Assembly: GCA_010014835.2 (NCBI GenBank)
Contig: JAAAKB020124213.1
Location: 1-21,531 of the forward strand
Length of the DNA stretch: 21,531 nucleotides
Direction: 5' to 3'
DNA from: Apostichopus leukothele
Lineage: Eukaryota; Echinodermata; Holothuroidea; Aspidochirotida; Stichopodidae
Shown one piece after another: positions 1-11,200 of this stretch. Positions within the stretch are counted from its first letter, which is position 1. Every line of letters begins with the position of its first letter. The position numbers and the translations under genes were made by a program. A model generated the notes under the pieces. The model ran no database searches, was not told where the DNA came from, and worked only from the letters and a program-made list of their open reading frames with translations.

Positions 1-590
1 TACACCAGCAAATACAATTATACGTCATGAGTCAATACCTAAACATTTAACCATCACCAAGCGATGCTTCATTGCTTTAATTAATGTTTCTTCATTAACC
101 TTATACGTCTGTCGGGAATATTTTATTACATTTACATTCAACTTTAAGTACGGCAATATGTTATTATTGACAACAGCAAAAAAACATTTCTATGATGAAG
201 ATCGATAATGGGTTTTCTTGACAACCACTATCCATTAATAAAATAGCGAATATAACTTTTTGATAAAATGTTTTTTCCATGTGTATTTGGGTCAGATTTT
301 GTCGCAATCTGCTGGTATCAAATACAATATTATACTCAGCGGTAAAAATAAGATCTACATATTCATCTGATACAATAACAAAGTTCAACAGAGTAGCATA
401 TAACGTGTTCATAATATACAGACAAGTAGACAGTGTCGTCATAAAGTGCCATTATCGCATACCAGCTAATATCCAAATTAATTTTGCCTGCTATTTATGA
501 AAAAGATCTGCTTTTGATAGAAGTTGACAATCACAAACATCACTAACGATGATGAATGAATTTTAATTTATTCTCTATCATTGATTCACA
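1..590. other. 5' flank of the FMO gene, no gene seen
   Basis: AT-rich sequence upstream of the FMO start codon. Overlapping short open frames on both strands (around 164-500) have no recognisable domain and look like chance. An in-frame TGA at 582-584 lies just before the FMO ATG at 591. No clear TATA box or other core promoter element could be assigned. Confidence 0.6.
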
Positions 591-3500
591 ATGAAAGGTA
601 ACCGCATTGGAATCATCGGAGCTGGGCCGAGTGGGTTAGCAGCGATTAAGGCTTGTCTGGAAGAGGGATTCAAACCTGTTGCATTTGAAAGAACCGACCA
701 GCTAGGTAAATATAATCGACTTCTTTTAGGCAATTTTCTTCCGGAAAAAAAACTTCATTTAGATTGTTAACAAAATAGGCATTCAATGAGGGTGCGGGTT
801 CATTCTTGTCTTTGTTTTGTTTTTATTGAAAGAGGGTTAGATGAAGGTGTCCTTAAATTCCTAATTCGTTTTTCTTCTCGTTTTCTGTCCTGGTAACATA
901 TCTGCAAAGACGTTTTACCTAAGCCATGCATGGTGACCTCTCTATACACGAGGATCGGGTTTGTTATAGCGTTGACTGTATGATTCTACAGGTCAAAGGT
1001 CAATCAGTTTGTCAGTATATTCTGTTAAATTCATTTCAGAAATGACATCATCAAAAGTCGACACTGACACGATTCACAGGCCGAAGCGGGCGTTTTTTTT
1101 TCTTCAAAAGCCACAGATTTTGGTAGGAGGCTAATTAACCTTGTTTTCATGTAATTTCAGGTGGTTTAATTGAATCATTGGTCTATATGATCTCTGAATT
1201 CTTCGAAAAGATCGATATTTGCATTATTTTAGTAGTACTGGACTGATATGTTGTGAGTTAATTAAACTGAAATTAAACTGAAAAAATGGCAACAAAACAT
1301 TGTGTACTTATAAATTCCTAAACGTAAAATGTTTTTGAATTTTATATACGGATACTAATTTCGTAACATATGGACAGAATATGTCGGTTTTAACTGCAAG
1401 TTTCGAAAACGTTATCTGCAGATGTCAATGGTACGGATAGAAAGGATGAGAAAATGTTGTACCTTTTGAGTCCTGCATTACGGAACCAATGACGTCATTC
1501 ATTTTTCCTTAAAGGAGCATTCCATAAATTGAGCTTATTATGAAGATGAACATCTTGACATCCTGAATAGATATAGAAACAAAACTAACATTCAATTTTT
1601 TTTTTTTTTTTTGATATCTCAAAAGTATGATTCTGACTCAAGACATCTTTCAAAATGAACTGCTGTAAATATATCATGCTTCCACTATAGGTTCTTAAAT
1701 GGGAAAAACCCGGATGATTCCTTTCCGATTTTATTTCACCTTAATCAACTGGGCTATTAATGTTGTAGATGTTAATTCTACCACTCAATGTACATGGCTT
1801 GATCAGTTTGTACTGTGAATAAGAGACAGTCGTTAATCAGTATAAACTGAAGTGTGTTATAACACTGTAACACATGTTAGACCTGTCAGCAGATGCCACC
1901 GTGGAAAAATTACTAACAGACAAATTCATTAGTCAAAGGCAGCTGTTTCAACTAATGACTGGTTCGGAGCCTAACCAACTGTCCCTATCTTTGACTAGTA
2001 AGTATAGATGGTAAAGATGGTAAAAAAATTGCGTTTGCAGTAAACTGTCATTCAACTTTCTGTTAAAATGTGTACGAAATTAGCGAAACCTTTAGAGTAG
2101 CCTGGTTAGTCCAGTCAATCATTATGCATAGAATTGTTTGTTTATTTTTTTACTGTTTGTAAGTCCTTCTCAGTAGCAACTGGAATGTAACACTTGCTAA
2201 GAAATTATAACACATCAGATTTAACTGATTAAAGGGTGCTCATCTTTACCAGTTTTAACTGCTAAAACCATGAGAATCGGGTGTTCCTACACATAACGGG
2301 GAATGTCTTTTGCATTTAAACTATGTAAAGAATGGCTGTCCAGGCGTAAGCATTTACTTATTATGTAGAGTGTACATGATATTGTTCCAACGGATACCAA
2401 TATTAATGTCCAAACGTTTACGGCCACCTACGGCTATTGTTATATTTTGTCAAACAATCTACACAAAGTTTTCTTAAAAGTATAAAGTATTTAACCTGCA
2501 TTTAGAACGGCAACCCTGATCAGTTTAGAGAGCTCATTATGGTTAACCCCGTTTAAAGGGGTTTAACGGCTCTCCATATTTCCAGTATGGCTGAGGCCTT
2601 GCAAACCTGATTGGTAAAGATATATTGCGTTTTTTATTTTAATATGTAAATATACGTACAATCAGTTTAAAAGAACCTTCGTATTACAAGTTATTTTAAG
2701 TTCTGAAAACAATACCTAATAGTTAAGTCACTTAGGCTGAAATGGCTTCGCCTTTGTTTTAATTTGTTTCTTTACCCCCTCCCCCCTCCTCAATCCTCTG
2801 CACAGTCACTCTAATGTGGGATGTCTTAGGTATTGCGTGGAAGCAAAGCTATAAGATGGAAGGATGACTTGGGCTGGGGAAGAAGTTGTAGTTCATGGTT
2901 CGAACACTTGTTTCGGACTCGCTCTAGATGGATTCCAATCCACTGAGTTGGACTATCGAGACTGGGTCTAGTTGGACATGGATCCAATGATGTTGACTAA
3001 CGGGACTGGGTTTAGTTGGACATGGATCCAATGAGTTGGACTAACGGAACTGGGTCTAGTTGGACATGGATCCAATGATGTTGACTAACGGGACTGGGTC
3101 TAGTTGGACACGGATCCAATGAGTTGAACTAAGGGGACTGGATCCAGTTGGACACGGATCCAATGAGTTGGTCTAACTGAACTGGGTCTAGTTGGACATG
3201 GATCCAATGAGTTGGACTAACGAGACTGGGTCTAGTTGGACATGGATCCAATGAGTTGAACTAAGAGGACTGGATCCAGTTGGACACGGATCCAATGAGT
3301 TGGTCTAACTGAACTGGGTCTAGTTGGACACGGATCCAATGAGTTGAACTAAGAGGACTGGATCCAGTTGGACACGGATCCAATGAGTTGGTCTAAATGA
3401 ACTGGGTCTAGTTGGACATGGATCCAATGAGTTGGATCAACGGGACTGGGTCTAGTTGGACACGGATTCACAGAGTTGGACTAACGTGACTCGGTTTACA

Positions 3501-6321
3501 TAGACACAACTACCTGAACTCCTTTACGGTCTATCTGTTATATATCAGTAACAAGGAAGGATAAAGTGCTTCACCAACAACAGGTCCTTTATCATACTGT
3601 ATCTATATATATATATTTAATCTATATTATATAAAGGCCAATCTTGTTTGATATAGTATTACGTCATTCTTGTAGGAGGCACATGGGTGTATCGCGATGT
3701 TAGCCAGACTGATTACCCGGAAGCAGGGGCTGTGTATAACTGCTTGAAAACCAACACTAGTAAAGCGTTCTTTGGATTCACGGATTTCCCTTGTCCCAAA
3801 GAGTGGTCTCCTTTCGTTACACATCGAAAATGTCTGGAATACTTTCAGGTAAATTTTTTCTGTTGAACAAGCAAGCATTACCTCTTCAATATATGAACAC
3901 ATTTTTTTATTTCATAAATTAAGTAAGTAAGTAAGTTCACTCATTTGTTGAAAAAATTGCAATCTGAATTAAATCGAACTATGCTTATAATGGGTGAAAA
4001 GTTGCTCCTAAAATTCTCTGGGCTTTGTGGTTGAGAAAGAAACATATATCAGTTAAAGGGGCTGACTTTCCGTTATAGGCAGAACCATCTTCAGAGGTGG
4101 ATGGACTGAAGCAAAAAGTAGAAATATGTGAAATAAATCAGATGGGCGGACAACCTAACTGGAAAACTTTAGCAATAAAAATATACGCACTTAGACGGAG
4201 AAATATGCGGTAAGATATGACGAAATTTTCATCGGCTACCGGACTTTGGAAGGACCACCTCTGAAGAACAACTTGCTAGGATCGACACATCGGGCCTTCT
4301 TACTTTTTGTATCATTAAATTAATCAGGCTTATTTAAAGTAGATTTGCAGTTTGTTTGTACTTTTTTCCCTGATTTGAACAAAGAAGCAGTAAGAAGAAA
4401 GAAACATGTATAATGTCAACAAGTAAAATGAAACCTAACGTAGGTTATAATTATACTAACGCATTTATGTTGTGGTAAAGTGACACTAGCATACCAATCA
4501 TACTAACACATTTATATTGTAGTAAAGTGACACTAGCATACCAATCATACTAACACATTTATATTGTGGTAAAGTGACACTAGCATACCAATCATACTAA
4601 CACATTTATGTTGTGGTAAAGTGACACTAGCATACCAATCATACTTACACATTTATATTGTAGTAAAGTTACACTATTATACCAATTATACTAACACATT
4701 AATATTGTAGTAAAGTGACACTAGCATACCAATCATACTAACACATTTATGTTGTAGTAAAGTGACACTAGCATACCAATCATACTAACACATTTATGTT
4801 GTGGTAAAGTGACACTAGCATACCAATCATAGTAACGCATTTACAATGTGGTAAAGTTACACTAGCATACCAATTATACTTACGAATTTATGTTGTGGTA
4901 TAGTGACACTAGCATACCAATCATAGTAACACATTTATGTTGTAGTATAGTGACATTAACATACCAATTATACTAACGCATTTATGTTGTGGTAAAGTTA
5001 CACTAGCATACCAATTATACTAACGAATTTATGTTGTGGTATAGTGACACTAGCATACCAATCATACTAACACATTTATGTTGTGGTATAGTGACATGAA
5101 CATACCAATTATACTAACGCATTTATGTTGTGGTATAGTGACGCTATATACCAATTTTACTAACGCATTTATGTTGTGGTATAGTGAAACTATATACCAA
5201 TTATACTAACGCATTTATGTTGTGGTATAGTGACACTATATACCAATTATACTAACGCATTTATGTTGTGGTATAGTGACACTAGCATACCAATCATAGT
5301 TACCCATTTATAATGTGGTAAAGTTACACTAGCATATCAATTATACTAACGAATTTATGTTGTGGTATAGTGACACTAGCATATCAATCATAGTAACGCA
5401 TTTATGTTGTGGTATAGTGACACTAGAATACCAATCATACTAAAGCATTTATGTTGTGGTATAGTGACACTACCATACCAATCATACTAACGCAATTATG
5501 TTGCAGTATAGTGGCACTACCATACCAATCATACTAACGCATTTATGTTGTGACACTTGCATATATTCCATGAGTATTTAATATGGTTGAGCGTAGGCTT
5601 ATACATTTATTAAGCATAAATCAGTCGGCCGGGAGCTGACGTAGTAAAAGGAACCACCTCCTACCAATACACCCTACCCTCCCCGCATGTCACTCCAGGC
5701 CCCAATGGCTGCAACTAAGCTTGGGCGTCAGACTAATGTCGAATCATTCGTTTTTCTTTTCTTTTTCTTGTGCGCGCTTTACATCCGTTATAGGAATACG
5801 CTAAACACTTTGACCTCTCCCAGTACATACGCTTCAATGCTGAAGTACTGAAAGTCTGTCCAACCGATGATCACGAAACGACTGGACGTTGGAGACTAAA
5901 GTACCAATCAGGGCGTGAGTACTGCGAAGAGATTTTCGATGCTGTCATGATATGTACTGGTGTATTTGCTCGGGCAAACTTACCAAGGTACCCTGGTCAA
6001 GATTGCTTTAAAGGTGACATCTCTACGGGGAGTAAATATCGCGAAAATACCCAATATTCGGATAAAAATGTATTAGTGGTTGGTGAGTATGCTCTCTGCA
6101 GATATTCAGTTTGTGTTTCGTATCACTAAAAAATGACAAACAGAATATATTCCATTTAACGTTGTTATTATTATAATGATTCATATTTATTATTATTATT
6201 ATAGAGTGTCTAATATAATACCAAATTTTCTGGATATGATGTAATACCCAACCGGTTAATATTAGTTAAACACACCGAGCACTACTTTGACAAAGTTTCG
6301 GAGGATATTGTGGTGTATGAT

Positions 6322-6361
<40 letters not shown>

Positions 6362-7610
6362 TATGTAGTTATATAACGCTTTACACAATAGAATATCTCA
6401 CAACACTTAACATAGACTATAGTAAAAAATCATAAATAGAAAAGTACAAATATATGATACATAAATAGTACTAAAAGATTGCGTGGGTCTAATTGTATGC
6501 TGTGTAATCAACCTACTGATATTTTGAGATTTATGTTCGAATTTGTTATTGTATTCATTTCCACACAATGTAAATGGCACAGTGGTGTATATACAAAACA
6601 ATATAAGAGGGTGGAGCAATGAACAAGCAATGCCTTTAGAGTATTCCCACTTTACAAAAAAAATATAGGGGCAAATGAACAAAAAAAAGAAGTGAAAAAG
6701 CTAGAAAAAAGTGTTACACCAAACGAACTCAATACTGATAAAAACAGTTATGTAAACGAGAATCAAATTTGCATATACAGAAGCCCCAGAGTTAAGTTTG
6801 GGCAATCTGTGCATGTTATTATCTGTGTTATACCAGATAATGGGACCACCGTTAACAAAATGGCGTCGAGATATTTCACAGGTGGTCAGATTCGTGAGAA
6901 AATTACCTAAAACACATTGGTATGAATATCTTAGATAAACTTTAAATAACAAAAAAGGATTTTCAAAGTTGCGAGATAAATATTTATAGATTAATTTATA
7001 CATTGACAAAGATAATTGCGATTTTGTAAATATCACACACATTCAATATTGTTAGATTCTAGAAAAGCAGTTTAGTGTGACAAAGGTATAAATATGTGTT
7101 AGTTAACAATATAATAGTTCTTTACTGATTGATTACAACATCAACAATTGTGTTTGTTTGGGGTCGTATAACACGCTGGTCATCTCAGAGGGGAGTTAGA
7201 GGGGGCTGGTTAGGTTAGATTTAGAGTTGTCGGGGACCGACGAACAAACTGACTATGCTGAAGATATATCTTTATTGTGACACCTAATTTGTTAAAATAT
7301 GCTAAAATGGTTCAACGTTCAAAAACTTACCACAAATATACAACCATTCATTTACAATTTGGGAATATTTATTTTACATGATATTCAGAGTTTTTTTTTG
7401 AAAAAGAAGTCCTTAAAAGGTTGATATGAGGCAGAAATTTAGTGTTCATTTGGAAAATCATGTCGTCTTTTTTCAATTATTGTAATGAAAAGTTTGCTTA
7501 CGACTGTTTATTTGTTTGCTTTTTGCCTCCTCTCCCGTATTTTACTGTTCAAAGGTGGCGGCATTTCAGCTGGTGACATTGCAACCGATATAAGTAATAT
7601 ATCAAAACAG
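591..7610 (+). CDS. Flavin-containing monooxygenase, N-terminal half only (4 exons)
   Basis: Exons 591-705, 3676-3848, 5794-6082 and 7555-7610 join in one frame through GT-AG introns and give 211 residues with no stop. Residues 10-15 (GAGPSG) are the FAD-binding GxGxxG loop after a beta strand (RIGIIG). E33 and the GGTW at 39-42 fit the conserved region that follows in FMOs. Residues 144-152 (FDAVMICTG) and 189-200 ([13 protein letters not shown]) match the strand before the linker and the NADPH-binding motif. FMOs oxygenate soft nucleophiles (N, S) using FAD, NADPH and O2. An in-frame TGA at 582 supports the ATG at 591. Oddities: family members are usually about 430-550 residues, and the exons after the intact donor at 7611 are not found before the convergent SRCR gene or later. 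In the FMO signature FxGxxxHxxxY (168-178) the His is Thr174. The third glycine of the NADPH motif is Ala198, a common variant. The subfamily cannot be assigned; an invertebrate senecionine N-oxygenase-like FMO is plausible. Confidence 0.9.
2528..2574. repeat. Two-step inverted repeat (hairpin)
   Basis: An outer stem GAGAGC (2528-2533) pairs with GCTCTC (2569-2574). An inner stem GTTAACCCC (2542-2550) pairs with GGGGTTTAAC. It could be the trace of a small transposon or a chance structure. Confidence 0.45.
2961..3488. repeat. 44-bp minisatellite, 12 copies
   Basis: Twelve consecutive units of exactly 44 bp occupy 528 bp, each beginning ACTGGGTCTAGTTGGAC or ACTGGATCCAGTTGGAC. Units differ at a few positions. 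From the fifth copy on, two variant types tend to alternate (one with TGGATCCAG and GGTCTAACTG, one with GGGTCTAG and GAACTAAG), giving a partial 88-bp higher-order period. Most units carry GGATCC. It lies in FMO intron 1, ending 187 bp before exon 2. Since 44 is not a multiple of 3, a coding role is unlikely. Confidence 0.97.
4088..4267. repeat. 13-bp inverted repeat pair, possible small non-autonomous element
   Basis: TCTTCAGAGGTGG at 4088-4100 is matched exactly in reverse complement at 4255-4267. The 154 bp between them has no coding frame. The arrangement resembles terminal inverted repeats of a small deletion derivative, but no clear target-site duplication was found. Confidence 0.35.
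4453..5562. repeat. ~47-bp minisatellite, about 24 copies
   Basis: About 24 head-to-tail copies of a ~47-bp unit. Typical landmarks are ATACTAACACATTTATG, then TTGTGGTAAAGTGACACTAG, then CATACCAAT. Several units near 5140-5260 are shortened to about 45 bp (ACTATATACC in place of ACTAGCATACC). Base substitutions are shared between neighbouring copies, as expected from local unit duplication. It fills most of FMO intron 2 and ends about 230 bp before exon 3. Confidence 0.96.
6083..7554 (+). other. FMO intron 3
   Basis: The intron is 1472 bp, with donor GTGAGT at 6083 and acceptor CAAAG at 7550-7554. It contains a (TAA)n microsatellite and otherwise featureless AT-rich sequence. Overlapping open frames on opposite strands at 6407-7042 have no recognisable domain, so no gene is called there. 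Confidence 0.75.
6319..6361. repeat. (TAA)n microsatellite
   Basis: About 14 uninterrupted ATA/TAA triplets. A shorter TTA-rich run lies upstream at about 6188-6204. The two could be internal and terminal A/T-rich parts of an old repeat, but no element was recognised. Confidence 0.9.
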
Positions 7611-8211
7611 GTAAGTAATAAGTTAACAAATTACCGTCATTTCTTACCCACTAATAAACGATTAAATTCATTTTCTTGAGACGTATTGTTTATTTGAGCA
7701 ATGTAGTGAATAAAAGCAAAGTACAACTCGATCCAAATTAGAAACTGCTTTCGAAAAACCATAAGAAAGTATATCCAGTTGGCAACAGTGTTAATAACTG
7801 GCCATAAATGAATACAGAGAACAGATACGTAAAATGTGTTCAAAATTTACAATTATAGATCAATACTTTAATAGAGTGACCTTAATCAAATTGAATATTA
7901 TTGTAAAATAATATACCTCTAACATGATTATAATGCCTTTTTATGAGACAGATCAATTGCCTGTTTTTAAAATACTGTTGACTCATCAGAAGAAGACATG
8001 CTTTAAGGTTATGGTTATGGCCAATATTCTTACGAAGTTCTGCAATAATGGAGGATATTATCTCATGAATTATCGCTAATATCAGACTATGGTCTTATTA
8101 ATATACGATAACAGTTATTGATAATACACAAAAACACAATTAAAAGACTCAAATTCAAACACGAAATGCATACTACATAAAACAGGAAAATATGGAATAT
8201 TTTCGGGGCGA
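7611..8211. other. Convergent intergenic region between FMO exon 4 and the SRCR stop codon
   Basis: The region opens with a strong donor (GTAAGT at 7611), which implies that an FMO exon 5 should follow, but none was found. Reading through the donor would add about 23 residues and then reach a TGA near 7677. On the minus strand an ATTAAA at 7867-7872 is a possible poly(A) signal for the SRCR gene, about 340 nt past its stop. Otherwise the region is AT-rich and featureless. Confidence 0.6.
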
Positions 8212-11200
8212 CTAATCTACGTAGCAGTATACCCCAGCATCTTCGTTGTGTCCGCAGTTATGAATTGCCCATTCTTGACTAGGACAGTGCTCAATGCGTG
8301 TCTCTGTTCCTACACAATCGACATTGTCTAACCAAATTGTTCCCGACCCAAAACCAAACCCCGAAGACACGCTGGGGGTTCCTCCGTTCCCGTAGCCCAG
8401 TTGACGACACGCTACCGAAGTGTCGTTAGCATCCCAGTCGTCATCACAGATCGTTCCCCATTGACCGGCATGGTAAATTTCAAGTCGCCCTTCACCAGGT
8501 AGGACACCATTAACTAGACGTACTGGAATACAAAATTAAAACAGTCAGTAACGACATCTCCTTTATTTAGTCTGTGCACCAAATCCTGCTTTGATGGCCA
8601 TCGAGGATTTTCGATATGCGCACTACTTGGTGTTACACGATGTTACACGTAACCTGTAATGTTCCTAACATTCCAATGTTACACGTAACCCGTAATGTTC
8701 TTAACATTACAATGTTACACGTAACCTGTATTGTTCTTAACATTTCAATGTTATACGTAACCTGTACTGTTCTTAACATATAAAAAAAACTAACTTCCGA
8801 CCAGGGAAACCCTGGTCATTGGTAACTTATCACACCCACTCCCCAAATTATGCACAATTCAAAAAAATCCTTGCTGTTGTACTACAGGTTACCTTGCAAG
8901 ACCCCATTTACCCATACACCTGGGCGATTAGAGGGACAATGGAGCTTAATTGCCTTGCGCACAACGCAATGCTCTGGCCAGGGCTCGAACCTGCAAGTAT
9001 TAGATCACAAGTCCATTGCCATAACGTTCTCATTCAATAGACAGTAAGATCATATCACTACGACAAACGAGAGGATAACCAAATATATACAACAGATCAA
9101 AAGTAATGTTTTTGTTGTCAGCAGTGTTAATGCTTTATATACAGCTCAGAATTTGCGCAATACAGGGAATGACAGGAGTTATAATAAAGACATATTTGAT
9201 TCAGGCCCGCACGCAGGTTTACGGTGGGTGAGTCCTGTGCTGAGGAAAGGCTTTCACATTGTGTGCCCGTTCAGAGTAACTGCGTCAAATGACACGAAAC
9301 AAAATGATGTGGTTGCAAAATATGTCACCATTTTCCTTCTTAGAACCCTTGATTATACCAAAAACAAAAAATAAGTATACCCTTCCTCGAGGACGGTGTG
9401 CAGTAAAAAAGTGCACACCGTCAGTGAACGAAACACTACGTGGAAAATCCTGCGTGGAGGCCTATACGAAAAAATATTGTTGAAATCCCCTTTGCGATCG
9501 TTCGCTTAGATAATTGTTTGATCTGTTAATAGTATGAAGCGTGATTTGCGTGTGTACTCGCATGTGTCTAAATACCCGATACACAAAGAGAACACAGTAA
9601 CAACTATAAATCTTAAAAGGTTTGTACCACAGTCAAAACTGGATCGTGCTATAAATCGGTAGTATGTGCTATTAGGATTACAGTAAGAACTGAGGATATG
9701 TGTAATCCCAACAAATCAAGTTTGATGCATTATTTGGGATTACAGGTATCCTAAGTTCTTAACTGTTATCGAAATAGCACATGCTACCGATAGTATCAGC
9801 CCGGCCAGTTTTTACTGTGGTACAAAGCTTTAAAAGTTACAGTAGTTACTGTAATATCTTTGTTAAATCGGCTGGCCTAAATCATAATATGCAATCATCA
9901 CTAACTGCGTAGTTTGCTGTCCTCTGTTCTCCCAGTATCAATTTAACACTTTAAAACTGTTATAAAAAGTCAATATACCTTTTGTAAAGCTTGATGGGAG
10001 TATGCTGTGAAAAGAACTCAAGAATTAAAACATATTGATTGTACTCTACCTAAAAGGAATAACATTGATCAATCCTTTCGATTACCTAATCGGCCCCTTT
10101 TGATATGCGGAAGAAAGGTTAATTGCCAGTACTTGATTAGGTTCGTGTTACATCAAGAGACCAAACTCTAGTTCAAGGTGAACAATTCATAGACGTTTTA
10201 AAGTGTACCTGTTATAGGTTGATCAGTTGTGCTTTCATCCTCAATTGTGGTGTATCGATTTGCCGTATTAGTGCTTCTCCGGAGAAAATTGGCAGTGGTC
10301 GCATCTGTAAAGGTTATTAATGAAATATTTGTCATGTAAGCAAAAAGTGAATTTTCAATCTCTATGACAACAAATATGAATTAAAACCAACAGAGAAAAG
10401 TGAATGCCGGTACTTTTATCTCTAAAAGTAACTAGAGAGTGAACTTGAAACAAGTGATTTATACTTGTTATTTTATCTTGTTTAGTTGTAAGGCTTTCAT
10501 CCTCCAGTGTGCTGTGTCTGTCCGAGGTTTGGGGCCCGGTGCTTCTGGGACCATCGGTAGACTTTGTTTTCTCTGCATAGATATGAAAGGAATATTTCTC
10601 TTGGAAACATAAATTGTAAATTCCATGAGAGAAAAAGATTAAAATTAACAGAGGAAAAGTGAATACCGGTACTTCTCCTACCAACGTTTTGTAAGAAACA
10701 CACATATTTTATTTATTTATTTGTTTTGCCACAAAAGTACAAAGTGGAGGGAAGTCTTCCATAAAGCTTAAAAGCTTAACCATGTGGAAGACTCCCTGAA
10801 GAAAGAAAAGAAAAGAAAAGAAAAAAATGTATATATATGTGTATAAATACATATACATAAATATAAGTACAAATTAAATGTTCAATATATATATAGTAAT
10901 TACATACAGGTATAATTTAGTTTTAGTCAGTAACTAGCTATTATTTCCTTACAAAACCACTTCTTAAAGGATGTGACTGACTTTTTACTCTTTAAATCGT
11001 TCGTTAGAAGATTCCATGTTTTTGTTGCACGGTTTTGTAGGCTTAAAGTTCCAATGGTGGTATTGTAGAGATTATAGTGGGCATGATTAGCATGCCTCGT
11101 GTTATGATCATGTACATCTCTGTTACTGGTTAAAAAATAGTCAAAGGCAGCTGGTAGTACTCCATTCCAGGTCTTGTAGGCAAATAATGCAAGCTTAACT

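Larger units (their letters stand above)
706..3675 (+). other. FMO intron 1
   Basis: The intron is 2970 bp, with donor GTAAAT at 706 and an acceptor ending TGTAG at 3675. It holds a poly-T run near 1597-1612, a hairpin at 2528-2574, a C-rich stretch near 2776-2790, the 44-bp minisatellite and a short (TA)n at about 3604-3616. An open frame at 1874-2014 (46 residues, beginning [14 protein letters not shown]) looks weakly coding-like but matches nothing I recognise. Confidence 0.75.
3849..5793 (+). other. FMO intron 2
   Basis: The intron is 1945 bp, with donor GTAAAT at 3849 and an acceptor ending TATAG at 5793 after a T-rich tract. It contains a (TAAG)n run at about 3919-3936, an inverted repeat pair at 4088-4267, and the large 47-bp tandem array. 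No coding sequence is seen in it. Confidence 0.8.
8523..10208 (-). other. SRCR gene intron 3
   Basis: The intron is 1686 bp, with donor GTACAC reading down from 10208 and acceptor TTCCAG just before the SRCR exon. It contains the 36-bp tandem array, a tRNA-derived SINE, a GC-rich hairpin at 9392-9422 and a large foldback element. Plus-strand open frames at 8819-9483 overlap these repeats and are not genes. Confidence 0.8.

Noticed and set aside
3627-3902. Minus-strand open frame across FMO exon 2
   Set aside because: It is antisense to an exon that joins in frame to exons 1 and 3 and matches FMO proteins.
4453-5562. CRISPR-like array because of regular ~47-bp repeats
   Set aside because: There are no unique spacers: the whole unit repeats head to tail, and the genome is clearly eukaryotic with introns.
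6407-7042. Two minus-strand frames and one overlapping plus-strand frame in FMO intron 3
   Set aside because: No domain and AT-driven composition; they overlap each other on opposite strands and lie inside a well-supported intron.
8819-9483. Four plus-strand frames of 64-73 residues
   Set aside because: The first two cover the SINE in reverse orientation; the others contain no recognisable domain and lie in the SRCR intron.
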